Below are positions 44,492-53,900 of a stretch of DNA of 64,000 nt, one piece after another. The notes under the pieces are model-generated. The model searched no databases, was not told the origin of the DNA, and saw only the letters and a list, made by a program, of their open reading frames with translations. This stretch comes from Klebsiella pneumoniae (lineage in GTDB: Bacteria; Verrucomicrobiota; Verrucomicrobiia; Limisphaerales; SXTU01). Both the position numbers and the translations under genes were made by a program. The stretch covers positions 62,001 through 126,000 of the forward strand of contig CALQJI020000003.1 in assembly GCA_943330855.2 (NCBI GenBank). Direction: 5' to 3'. Within the stretch, counting starts at the first letter, position 1, and every line of letters starts with the position of its first letter.

Positions 44492-46804
44492 ATGCGCTTC
44501 CGATTCATTCCTCCGCTCGCTCTACTTTCACTGTTTGCCTCGCTTGCGCCCGCCGCCGAGGCGTTGCCCGGCACGCAGCCGCTCCCGCGCACGGGCGACT
44601 TCTCGGCGCAGATGGTCGCGGGCATCCACCAGTTCCTGCTGCGCGAGACGGAGAACTCCGTCGCGACCCGCGCGCAGCTCTGGCAGCGCGACCGCAGCTC
44701 GCCGGAGGCCTACGCCAAGTCCGTCGCGCCGAACCGCCAGCACCTTGCGCAAATCCTCGGCGTCGTGGACCCGCGCATTCCGTTCAAGGCGCTGGAGCAC
44801 ATCGCCACCACGCGCGACTCAGCCATCATCGCGGAGACGGCCGATTACACGGTGTTCGCCGTGCGCTGGCCGGTGCTGGAGGGCGTGACGGGCGAAGGCC
44901 TCTTGCTGGAGCCGAAGTCTCCCCTCCGCGCGCAAATCATCGCCTTGCCAGACGCTGACCAGACGCCGGAGCAGCTCGCGGGCGTCGCGCCGGGCAAGGC
45001 GGCGTGGGCGCGTTCGCTCGCGGCTGCCGACTGCCGCGTGGTCATCCCGACGCTCGTTGACCGGCGCGACGAGTGGTCTGGCAACCCGCGCATCCGCTTC
45101 ACGAACCAGCCGCATCGCGAATGGATTTACCGCCAAGCCTTCATGCTGGGCCGCACGGTCATCGGCTACGAAGTGCAGAAGGTCCTCGCGCTCGCCGATT
45201 GGTTTGAGCGGTCAGCGGTCAGCGGTCAACGGTCAGCGCCGACGGTCGTCGCAGGTTACGGCGAAGGAGGCTTGCTGGCGCTGCACGCGGCGGCCCTCGA
45301 CACGCGCATCTCCGGCGCGCTCGTCAGTGGCTACTTCGATTCGCGCCAAGCCCTGTGGAAGGAACCCATCTACCGCAACGTCTTCGGGCTGCTCCGCGAG
45401 TTCGGCGATGCGGAACTCGCCAGCCTCGTTCACCCGCGCAAGCTCATCATCGAGCACAGCGCCGGGCCGGACATCAAAGGCCCGCCCGCAGCTCGCGCGG
45501 GTCGCAGCGCAGGGGCGGCTCCGGGGCAGTGGAGTTTGTCAGACTTGGCTTCCGTGCAGGCGGAGGTCACGCGCGCGGGCCAGCTCACGGGCACAGCGCC
45601 CGAGCTTTTCCACGGCAATGGCGGAGCCACCACCGGCCCCGGTTCTCTCCGTGCACTCGAAGCGCTACTCAAGGCTGGCGGCGCGAATGCCCGCGTGGAC
45701 TTCCCACCCGACCAACCGCTCGGCGACCGCCGCAAAGACTTCAGCTCCGACGACCGCCAGCGGCGGCAGGTGAAGGAGTTGGAGAACTTCACGCAGAACC
45801 TCCTCCGCGTCGCGACCTACACGCGCGATGAGAGCTTTTGGGCGAAGACGAAGGCCCCCGACGACGCCGCCTGGGAAGCCACGCGCCCCCGGTGGCAGAG
45901 CAACTTCTGGCATGTCGTGAACGGCAAGTTCCCCTCGCCCAACGTCCCGACCGCCGCACGCTCGAAGGAGATTCTCAACACCGACAAGTTCACCGGCTAC
46001 GACGTGACGCTGGACGTGTGGCAGGACGTGTTCGCGTGGGGGATTCTCTTGTTGCCCAAAGACCTTAAGCCCGGCGAGCGCCGGCCCGTGGTCGTCTGCC
46101 AGCACGGCCTCGAAGGCGTGCCGATGGATTGCGTGACCACCGACGAGAAGTCGCGCGCGTGGCAGAGCTACAAGGGCTTCGCCACGCGCTTGGCCGAGCG
46201 CGGCTTCATCGTCTTCGTCCCGCACAATCCCTATCGCGGCAAGGACGACTTCCGTGTCCTCCAACGGCTCGCGAACCCGCTGGGCAAGCACCTCTTCTCC
46301 GTCATCTTCGCCCAGCATGAACGCATCTTGGAATGGCTCGGCACGCAGCCGTTTGTGGACGCCAAGCGCATCGGCTTCTACGGCTTGAGCTACGGCGGCA
46401 AGTCCGCCATGCGCATCCCGGCGGTGTTGGACGGCTACTGCCTGAGCATTTGCTCGGCGGACTTCAACGAGTGGGTGTGGAAGAACGCGACTGTGGATTG
46501 GCGCGGCAGCTACCTCTTCACCGGCGAATACGAAATCTTCGAGTGGAACCTCGGCCACACCTTCAACTACGCCGAGATGGCCGCGCTCATCGCGCCCCGG
46601 CCCTTCATGGTCGAGCGCGGGCACGAGGACGGCGTGGGCATCGACGAGTGGGTGAACTTCGAGTTCGCCAAGATTCGCCGCTTCTACAACAAGCTGGGCA
46701 TCGGCGACCGCGCGGAGATTGAACACTTCGATGGCCCGCACACGATCAACGGGCAGGGCACGTTCGACTTCCTGCACAAGCACCTGAACTGGCCGAAGCG
46801 GTGA
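44492..46804 (+). CDS. Tandem alpha/beta-hydrolase (acetylxylan esterase/dienelactone hydrolase-like), N-terminal domain inactive
   Basis: 770 residues from the ATG at 44492 with a signal peptide (PPLALLSLFASLAPAAEA). Two alpha/beta hydrolase domains. The second has the nucleophile in GLSYGG (Ser633) and the likely catalytic His in DGPHTINGQG (His750), and is of the acetylxylan esterase/dienelactone hydrolase kind. The first has GYGEGG (255-260) where GxSxG is expected, so the serine is absent (Gly257), which makes it probably non-catalytic. A four-unit heptamer repeat (45208-45235) encodes SAVSGQRSA directly before this elbow. Probably periplasmic, acting on carbohydrate esters. Substrate not deducible. 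Confidence 0.85.
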   Translation: MRFRFIPPLALLSLFASLAPAAEALPGTQPLPRTGDFSAQMVAGIHQFLLRETENSVATRAQLWQRDRSSPEAYAKSVAPNRQHLAQILGVVDPRIPFKALEHIATTRDSAIIAETADYTVFAVRWPVLEGVTGEGLLLEPKSPLRAQIIALPDADQTPEQLAGVAPGKAAWARSLAAADCRVVIPTLVDRRDEWSGNPRIRFTNQPHREWIYRQAFMLGRTVIGYEVQKVLALADWFERSAVSGQRSAPTVVAGYGEGGLLALHAAALDTRISGALVSGYFDSRQALWKEPIYRNVFGLLREFGDAELASLVHPRKLIIEHSAGPDIKGPPAARAGRSAGAAPGQWSLSDLASVQAEVTRAGQLTGTAPELFHGNGGATTGPGSLRALEALLKAGGANARVDFPPDQPLGDRRKDFSSDDRQRRQVKELENFTQNLLRVATYTRDESFWAKTKAPDDAAWEATRPRWQSNFWHVVNGKFPSPNVPTAARSKEILNTDKFTGYDVTLDVWQDVFAWGILLLPKDLKPGERRPVVVCQHGLEGVPMDCVTTDEKSRAWQSYKGFATRLAERGFIVFVPHNPYRGKDDFRVLQRLANPLGKHLFSVIFAQHERILEWLGTQPFVDAKRIGFYGLSYGGKSAMRIPAVLDGYCLSICSADFNEWVWKNATVDWRGSYLFTGEYEIFEWNLGHTFNYAEMAALIAPRPFMVERGHEDGVGIDEWVNFEFAKIRRFYNKLGIGDRAEIEHFDGPHTINGQGTFDFLHKHLNWPKR
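45208..45235. repeat. In-frame heptamer repeat GCGGTCA in the esterase gene
   Basis: Four units (GCGGTCA three times, then ACGGTCA) in exact 7-bp phase, oriented so that the sense strand has no stops. It lies about five residues before the nucleophile-elbow position of the first hydrolase domain. Confidence 0.9.
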
Positions 46805-46882
46805 ATCACGCCTGGGGCGGACGAATCCCAGTGGTAGGTTTTCTGACGCAATCATCTGGCTGGGAAGATGCATTTGAATGCA

Positions 46883-46891
46883 CCCCCCCCC
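46883..46891. repeat. C9 homopolymer tract before a DUF1549/DUF1553 gene
   Basis: Nine Cs in a row, 18 bases before the start codon at 46909. A tract of this length is prone to slippage. It would sit between a promoter and the start codon, so it could vary expression; nothing else supports that. Confidence 0.6.
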
Positions 46892-46908
46892 GCCGCAGTC
46901 TGCAAACC

Positions 46909-49443
46909 ATGCCCGTTTCCGAGCGCATCCTTTTCGCCCTCGTCTGTTCGGTTGGAGTCGCCTCCGCCGACGTGGATTTCCGTCAGCAAATCCAACCCGT
47001 CCTGGAGAACGCCTGCGTCCGCTGCCACGGCGCGGACTCGGCCAAGGGCGGCTTGCGCCTCGACACCAAGGCCGGGTTTCTCAAGGGCGGCAAACACGGC
47101 CCGGTGATTGACGCCAAGGACTACACGAAGAGCGACCTGCTCCGCCGCATCTCCCTCCCGCGCGACCATTCGGACATTATGCCGCAGGAGACGGAGCCGC
47201 TCTCCGGCCCGCACAAAAACTGGCTCACCGACTGGGTCCGCACCGGCGCGAAGTGGCCCGACGGTGTCGTGCTCAAGACGCGGAAGAAGGAAGTGCCGGG
47301 CTTGGCCGAGCGGCAGTTCATCCCTGAGCAAGCCCCGGCGTCCATCGCCGCCGCCGCCGCCGCGATCGACCAGATTCTCAAGCAGGAAAACGCCATCGCC
47401 AAAGGCGGGGCGGCTCCGCTCGCGGGGGTCATTGACGACCTCGCCTACCTCCGCCGCGCGACACTGGACCTCATCGGCCGCATCCCGACCGTCGAGGAAG
47501 TCCGCTCTTTCGAGCGCGAGAGCGCGGGTGACCGCCGCGCCAAACTGATTGACCGCCTCCTCGACCACCCCCGTTTCGCCGAGCGATGGACGGTCTTCTA
47601 CGCCGACATGCTCCGAGTCCGCTCGCAGCAGGATGGCGGGCCGCAGCTCCTTGCCTACGTCAACCGCAGCGTCGCCCAAGGCAAGCCCTACGACGAAATG
47701 GCCCGCGAACTCATCGCCACCAACGGCCGACCAGAGAGCACGCCCGCCGCTGGTTTCGCCCTCGGTGACGCCGCCAACCCGATGGCCCTCGCCGGCGCGA
47801 CCGCGCAGATTTTCCTCGGCGTCCGCGTCCAGTGCGCCGAGTGCCACGACCACCCGTTCGATGACTGGAAGCAGAAGGAGTTTTACGAGCTGGCCGCCTA
47901 CTTCGGCACCATCAAGCGCGTCGAGCAGGGCAAGAACATCAAGCGCATCTACACCACCGAGGGCAAGGAGACGGCGGTGAAATGGCCCCCCGAGCGCGAG
48001 CAGGCTCCGAAGCGCGACGGCGTCGCCCCGAAGTTCCCCTTCGAGATGGTCAACTACACCACCAAGCCCCACTTCATCAGCCGCCTCGAAGACCGTCGCA
48101 AGCCTGATAGCGCCGGGCTCAGTGCCGCCGCCGCCAAGAAATCCCTCGATGAGTTGGTGGACGGCTTCAGCGTCAAGCAAGCCCTGCGCGACTCCAAGTC
48201 CGAGGCCGATGTGCTCGCCGAAGCCAAGGCCGCTGCAAAGCAAGGCGACGATGGCAGGAGCGTTTACGTCCAGAGCGAAGACCGCAAGAAGCTCGCCGCG
48301 ATGATTACCGACCCGCGCAACCCCTACTTCGCCCGCGCCTTCGTGAACCGCGTCTGGGCCGAGTTGATTGGTCGGGGCTTCATCGAGCCGCTCGACAACA
48401 TCTCCGCCTACAACGAAATCCGGCACCCGCAGACGCTGCAGTTCCTCGCGCAGGAATTCATCGCCAGCGGCTACGACCTGCGTTCCCTCGTGAAGCTGAC
48501 CATGCTCACCGAGACCTATCAGCGCGGCCATCTTGCGGCCGGTGTCAGCGTGGCCGACGTGGCGCGCGCCGAGGAATCCTTCACCGCCACGCGCGCCCGC
48601 CGGATGCTCGGCGAAGTCCTTTTCGACAGTGTGTCCGCCGCCGGCCACCTGCTCACCCACAAGTGGCCCGAGGGCGCGAACGTCCGCGAGGTGAAGCGCC
48701 AGGTCCGCATCTCGCTCGCGCCCGCCGCGATGCTCGATGCCGCTGAAGACAAGACCACCAACCAACCCGCCATGATGGCGATGGCCAAGCCCGGCCAAGC
48801 CCCCGCCCCCTACGACCTCGAGAAGGGCTCCAGCCTCGACTTCGAGGCGCTCCTCAAGCCCGAGAAGATGAAGAAGGGCGAAGACAAGTTTGCCGACGTG
48901 CTCACCGAGTCGAAGATGGACCTCGAGATGAACAAGAAGATGGAAGACGACGCTATCGAAGCCGTGCGTCAGGCGCGCATCCGTCTGCTCCGCTCCGGCA
49001 ACGCCGAGCGCTTCCGTCTCGAGACCGTCTCCGCGCTGGTGGATGACAACCCCAAGTTCGACACCACTCTCCGCATGGCCACGCCCGCGCCGGCCGCGCA
49101 CTTCCTCCGCGTCTTCGGCCAGCCGGCGCGCGATAACCTCGGCGAGTTCCGCGACGAGTCACCCTCCCTCCGGCAAGAGCTGATGATGCTCAATGGAAAA
49201 GCCACCCACGAAGCCTCGCGCGTCGGCCCGCTGGAGCCCGTCCACGCGCTCATCGCCGGCCCCAACGCCAATGCGGGCAAGGCCGTTGAGTTCGTCTATC
49301 TCGAAATCCTCACCCGTCGGCCCACCGCCGAGGAGTTGTCCGAAGCCCGCGAAGTCATCGCCGGCGGCAAGACCCCTTCGGACGGCCTCGCCGACCTCCG
49401 TTGGGCCATGCTCAACTCCCACGAATTCCGGTATCTGCCCTGA
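46909..49443 (+). CDS. DUF1549/DUF1553 secreted protein with N-terminal cytochrome-like domain
   Basis: 844 residues from the ATG at 46909 with a signal peptide (RILFALVCSVGVASA). Planctomycete cytochrome segment (PSCyt1) with CVRCHGADSAKGG and HSDIMPQETEPL; DUF1549 with YLRRATLDLIGRIPTVEEV and a second CxxCH (CAECHDHPFDDW); DUF1553 with FVNRVWAELIGRGFIEPLDN and a C-terminal segment rich in charged residues. The CxxCH motifs suggest covalent haem. The adjacent DUF1501 gene (20 bp downstream) is the usual partner; the pair is likely co-transcribed. Compare with the repeat-riddled orphan at 36689. Confidence 0.94.
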   Translation: MPVSERILFALVCSVGVASADVDFRQQIQPVLENACVRCHGADSAKGGLRLDTKAGFLKGGKHGPVIDAKDYTKSDLLRRISLPRDHSDIMPQETEPLSGPHKNWLTDWVRTGAKWPDGVVLKTRKKEVPGLAERQFIPEQAPASIAAAAAAIDQILKQENAIAKGGAAPLAGVIDDLAYLRRATLDLIGRIPTVEEVRSFERESAGDRRAKLIDRLLDHPRFAERWTVFYADMLRVRSQQDGGPQLLAYVNRSVAQGKPYDEMARELIATNGRPESTPAAGFALGDAANPMALAGATAQIFLGVRVQCAECHDHPFDDWKQKEFYELAAYFGTIKRVEQGKNIKRIYTTEGKETAVKWPPEREQAPKRDGVAPKFPFEMVNYTTKPHFISRLEDRRKPDSAGLSAAAAKKSLDELVDGFSVKQALRDSKSEADVLAEAKAAAKQGDDGRSVYVQSEDRKKLAAMITDPRNPYFARAFVNRVWAELIGRGFIEPLDNISAYNEIRHPQTLQFLAQEFIASGYDLRSLVKLTMLTETYQRGHLAAGVSVADVARAEESFTATRARRMLGEVLFDSVSAAGHLLTHKWPEGANVREVKRQVRISLAPAAMLDAAEDKTTNQPAMMAMAKPGQAPAPYDLEKGSSLDFEALLKPEKMKKGEDKFADVLTESKMDLEMNKKMEDDAIEAVRQARIRLLRSGNAERFRLETVSALVDDNPKFDTTLRMATPAPAAHFLRVFGQPARDNLGEFRDESPSLRQELMMLNGKATHEASRVGPLEPVHALIAGPNANAGKAVEFVYLEILTRRPTAEELSEAREVIAGGKTPSDGLADLRWAMLNSHEFRYLP

Positions 49444-49462
49444 ACTGTAAAAAACAAAACAC

Positions 49463-50728
49463 ATGAGCTCCTGCACTGACTACTACACGTCCCGTCGCCG
49501 CTTTCTCGCGCAATTCGCCGGCACGGGCGCGTTGCTCGGCATGCCCATCAACCGCCTCGTCGCCGCCATTGGGTCTGCCCACGCGCCGAAGGCCGAGTCC
49601 GTCGTCCTGTTCTGGAACGGCGGCGGCATGAGCCACATCGACACTTGGGACCCGAAGCCGGGCCGCGAAGTCGGCGGCGAGTTCGAGCCCATCAAGACCA
49701 GCGCCGACGGCATCCAGATCAGCGAGATTTTCCCGCAGCTCGCCAAGCAGATGCACCATTGCTCCATCATCCGCTCTATCGCCGGCACGAACGGCGACCA
49801 CGGGCGCGCCACCTACGAGTTGCAGACGAGCCATCCGCAAAACCCGGCGCTCGTCCACCCCGGCCTTGGCTCGTTCGTCATCAACGAGAGCCAGAAGGCC
49901 GGCGACCTCCCCGCCTACATCAGCATCGGCGGCATGGCTCCGCGCGCCGGCTACCTCGGCCAGCGCTGCGAGGCCTACTACATCGGCCTGCCCGGCGAGC
50001 GCGACCCGTATCTCGCCTTCCCCGACGGCATCCACCACACGCAAGGTGAGCGCCGCCTCGAAGTCCTCGCCCGCATGAACCTGCGCACCTCTGGCAAGCT
50101 CGCCGCGCGCGACCTGAAGGAAGCCGACGTCGCCCTCAAGGACGCCGTCGCCCTGATGAAAAGCCCCGCCCTCGCCTCCTTCGACCTCGACAAGGAAAAC
50201 CCCAAGACCCTCGAACGCTACGGCCTCACCGAGTTCGGCCGCGGCACCTTGCTCGCCAAGAAGCTCATCGAGACCGGCGTGCGCTTCGTGCAAGTCAACC
50301 GCGGCGGCTTCGACAACCACATGGACGTCTTCCCCGCCATGCGCAACCACGGCTCCGTCATGGACCCCGCCGTCGCCTCGCTCATCGAAGACCTCCACTC
50401 CTCGGGCCGCCTCTCCAAGACGCTCGTCATCATGTTGAGCGAGTTCGGCCGCACGCCGAAGATCAACAAGGATGCCGGTCGCGACCACCATGCGCGTGTC
50501 TTCAGTTGCTTCATGGCCGGTGGCGGCATCAAGGGTGGCCAGGTCATCGGCTCTTCCGATAAGGACGGCATGGCCCCGGAGAACCGCCCGGTGCAAGTCG
50601 CCGACCTCCACGCCAGCGTCTGCCACGCCCTCGGCATTGACCACACCCGCGAATTGACCACGCCCCTCAACCGCCCGATGAAGCTGGTCAAGGAAGGTGC
50701 CAAGCCCATCGCCGAGCTGTTCGCCTAA
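49463..50728 (+). CDS. DUF1501-family exported sulfatase-like protein
   Basis: 421 residues with a Tat-type signal (SRRRFLAQFAGTGALLGMP). Family hallmarks: VVLFWNGGGMSHIDTWDPKPG, SEIFPQLAKQMHHCSIIRSIAG, NGDHGRATYELQ, FDNHMDVFP and MLSEFGRTPKIN. It resembles alkaline-phosphatase-fold enzymes, but the catalytic Thr/Ser is not certain. It follows the DUF1549/DUF1553 gene and ends at a good terminator (50747-50783), so this is a two-gene unit. Confidence 0.95.
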   Translation: MSSCTDYYTSRRRFLAQFAGTGALLGMPINRLVAAIGSAHAPKAESVVLFWNGGGMSHIDTWDPKPGREVGGEFEPIKTSADGIQISEIFPQLAKQMHHCSIIRSIAGTNGDHGRATYELQTSHPQNPALVHPGLGSFVINESQKAGDLPAYISIGGMAPRAGYLGQRCEAYYIGLPGERDPYLAFPDGIHHTQGERRLEVLARMNLRTSGKLAARDLKEADVALKDAVALMKSPALASFDLDKENPKTLERYGLTEFGRGTLLAKKLIETGVRFVQVNRGGFDNHMDVFPAMRNHGSVMDPAVASLIEDLHSSGRLSKTLVIMLSEFGRTPKINKDAGRDHHARVFSCFMAGGGIKGGQVIGSSDKDGMAPENRPVQVADLHASVCHALGIDHTRELTTPLNRPMKLVKEGAKPIAELFA

Positions 50729-50746
50729 ACCTCACCTCACCTCAGG

Positions 50747-50783
50747 GAGCGCGGACGCCAAACGTCCGCGCTCTTTGCTTTTC
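50747..50783 (+). terminator. Intrinsic terminator after the DUF1501 gene
   Basis: Perfect 11-bp stem (GAGCGCGGACG at 50747-50757 with CGTCCGCGCTC at 50763-50773), 5-base loop, then TTTGCTTTTC. It lies 19 bases past the stop codon and ends the two-gene unit. Confidence 0.92.
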
Positions 50784-50821
50784 AAGGGTAAGTCAACTTC
50801 CGACAATCTACGAGGTCGCGG

Positions 50822-50917
50822 AGCGTCTGGACTGCGGTGTCTTCAGCGCCGCTATCCGTGTCACACTGAGAAGGAGGACGCAAAAACGGTGCTAAAGACG
50901 CCGCAGTCCAGACGCTT
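50822..50917. repeat. Palindrome with GCGTCTGGACTGCGG ends
   Basis: GCGTCTGGACTGCGGTGTCT at 50823 and its near-inverse AGACGCCGCAGTCCAGACGC at 50897-50916 (outer 15 bases exact). It lies between the terminator and the converging end of the giant gene. One copy in the window. Confidence 0.85.
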
Positions 50918-50960
50918 CGCACGCTCCCTGCCATCGGTGGGCACTGGCAACCGCCAACGC

Positions 50961-53900
50961 TCAATACGCCTCGGCCTCGCTCAAGCCCTCGGGTCGCTCG
51001 CTGCCGCCGAAGATGTGGATGCCGATGAGCGTGACCTTCGGCGCGTTCACGGGGAAGACACGCCAGAACTGGTCGCTGCCCACCGCCGTCGCGAGCAACT
51101 CGCCGCCCTCGTTCTCCTTCGCGTCGAAGCCGGAGAAGAGGGCGAAGTTCGCACTCACAGCAGACTGCCGGTTCACGCGCTCGTAGGTCGCCACTAGGCG
51201 CAACGGCGTCGGCTTCCCCAGGTCCACGGTGAGCCACGCGCCTTTGTAGTTGGGCTTGCCGCTCACCCAATCGGGCAGCTTGCCGTTGCCGAAGCGCCGG
51301 CCGTTCAGCGCCGTCATCGGGTCCGCGCTGGGTTTCAGATACGGGCCTTTCACCTGGTCGGGGTCGGGGTTGAAGACGTAAATCTTCGCCTCCTTCGCCT
51401 TGCCGGACGCGCCGCCAGCGTCAATCAAATCATCGAGGTTCAACTCGCCGCCGCCCTTCACGCCCTTCGATGACGCAGTGGCCAGCGGGTCGCCGGAACC
51501 GCCGGCGGGCGCGACGTAGAGCTTGTTTCCGCCCGGCCACTTGAAGCTCCACAACGAACACTCCGCGACTTCCAGCGGGCCGTCCGCGCTCACGGTGACC
51601 TTCACGCCCGGCCCGCGCATCGGGATGTCCAGGATGCGGAACTGCGGCGTGCGCAAATCGAGCGTGAACTTCTCCGCGCCATCCGCGCCGGTGGTGGTGA
51701 CGGTCGTCTCGCTATTTCCCTCGGGCCGGCGGTAAACCAAGTGGACGAAGAACTCGCCCTCCGCCGCGCCAGCGTTCAACTCGATGGGCGTCGTGACCGC
51801 GAAGAACTCACGTCCGAACGCGGCGCTGCCCGGCCCCGCTGGCTTCCACGCGGCGACTCGCTTCGCGCCCAACTGCAACTGCGCTAGCGCGAGCGTGCCG
51901 GGGTCGCGCGCCTCCAGCGGGGGAACGGGGCGCTGCCCGTTCGCGGCGGGCTGCACCGGATGCTGCGCGCGGTCGGCGGCGGTGGCGAGGTTCACGCGGC
52001 GGGTTTCCTTGCCGTTGCGGTCGAGGTGGATGAGTTCGCCGATGTTGTTTGCCACGAGCACCTCGTTCGCGCGCGTGGTGGCGAGCTGCGGGTTCTGGCC
52101 ACCGCTGGCGAAGGTCCATTGCTTCGCGCCGTCTGGGGCGAAGGCGAGCACCTCGCCATCCGCGCACGCGGCGAAGACCAGCGTGCCGTCCGCGCTGACA
52201 CCGCCGGCCACGATGGGCTCGGGCGGCGCGACGCGCGCCAGCTTCCCGCCACTGGCGATGTGCAGCGCGCCGCTGAACGCCCACGCGGCGACGGAGCCGT
52301 TCTCGGAAATCCACACGCCCACGCCGCCGGGCGGGCCGCGCCGGGCTTCGTTACGGTGCGTGGCTTTCGCGACCGACTCGCGCACCACGACCTTGCCGGA
52401 CTTATCCACGAGCAGGATGGAACCCTCGTAGTCCGCGAGCGCGGTGAACGCGCCGTCCTTGCTCACGGCGGCGAAGCCCGAGAGCGCGGCGTAGGCGGCT
52501 CCGCTCTCCCCGCTCGCGCGCAAGCCCCACAGGCGTTGGCCGGTCTGCGCGTCCACGAGCGTCGCCTCGCAGCCGACGGGTGAGGGCGACGTGACGCCCA
52601 TGCCGCCGAAGCGTGGGCGGGTGTCCATCGTGAAGAAGACATGGCGGCTGTCGGGCGAGAAGGTCGTGCCGACGGGGAAGCGCGGGTTGCGGACCTCGAA
52701 GCGGTTCTTCACGAAGGAAAGGTCGTTGTAGGATGCGCTGCTGGTCGCGGCGAGCTTGCCCAGCAACACGCTGGCGCGACGACCGAAGGCGTAGCTCTCG
52801 CCGTCGGGGGCAATGCGGACGCCGGCTTCGTGGTCGGGCGGGAGGTCGTGGGTCTCGCCGGTGTAGGCGGTGACTTCAGTCTGGAGCGTGCCGTCGGGGG
52901 CGAGGGCGCGGAGGGTCAGTTCGTGGGCGTTCTCGAAGTGCCAGGCCTTGTCCTTGGCGGTGCCGCGCGCGGTGAGGGTCCAGACACGGCCCCGGTCGTC
53001 CATGCGGGCTTGGGCGACCACGCCGGCCTCGGCGGCCACGGTGGCGGTGACGCGGCCGGTCTCGTCCACGAAGGCGAGGGTGTCGGCCTTGCCGTCGAGG
53101 AAGACGGCGGCTTGGCCGCGCGTGTTGGCGAGGAGTTTGACGGTGCGCTGGAGCGGGGTGAAGTCGCGCAGGGGCGTGGCGACGGGCTGGGGCGTGCCGG
53201 CGACTTGCAGTCGCCGCGTTTCGCTGACGGGAGCGAGGGACGGCGGCTGCAAGCCGCCGGCACGAGCGTCGGTCGCGGTGCGCGCGGCGGTTAGTTCGGC
53301 CAGCTTCTCCGCTGCTTTCTCCAGTCCAGCCAGGTCATTGCCGACGAGGGCGGCGACTTGTTTGCCGGCGGCGAAGGGACTGAAGCACACGACCAAGCGG
53401 CCTTGGGCGCGACCGGGCGCGTTCGGCGAGTTCATCCACGGCGTCACGGCGCGGAGGCTCTCGGCGAGCAGGCCACCGCTGAAGACCACGCAGTCCGCGC
53501 CCACCATGAAGAACGGGCCGTCCTCCGCGTAGCCGCCGCGCTCGGGGACGTGCGTGCGCTTCACCTTGTCAATGAACGGAACGAGGTTCCCGCGCCAGCC
53601 GACGAGTTGCCCGGCGGAGACGAACTGGAGCCGCGCGACGTCGTCCGGCTGTGGATACCAGCGGACGGGGATGGTGTCGAAGTCCTCGCCGCGCAACTGC
53701 CAGAGCCGCGCGCGCTGGCCGGCGGCGGTGAGGTGCTCGACGAGCTTCTTCGCGGCGGGCAGGAGCGCTTCCTGGCCGGGTTCGAGAATAACGAGCTTCT
53801 CGCCGGTGCGCCGGGTGAAGGCGCCGAGGTGGGGTTCGTTGACGAGGTGAACGTCGGGAACGGAGGAGAAGTGTTCAGTGTTCAGTTTCCAGTTTTCAGT

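Noticed and set aside
46852..49101. Open frame of about 750 codons on the minus strand opposite the DUF1549/DUF1553 gene
   Set aside because: Same type of antisense shadow (Gly/His/Val/Glu-rich, no motif); the plus-strand gene has CxxCH motifs and a signal peptide and is followed directly by its DUF1501 partner.
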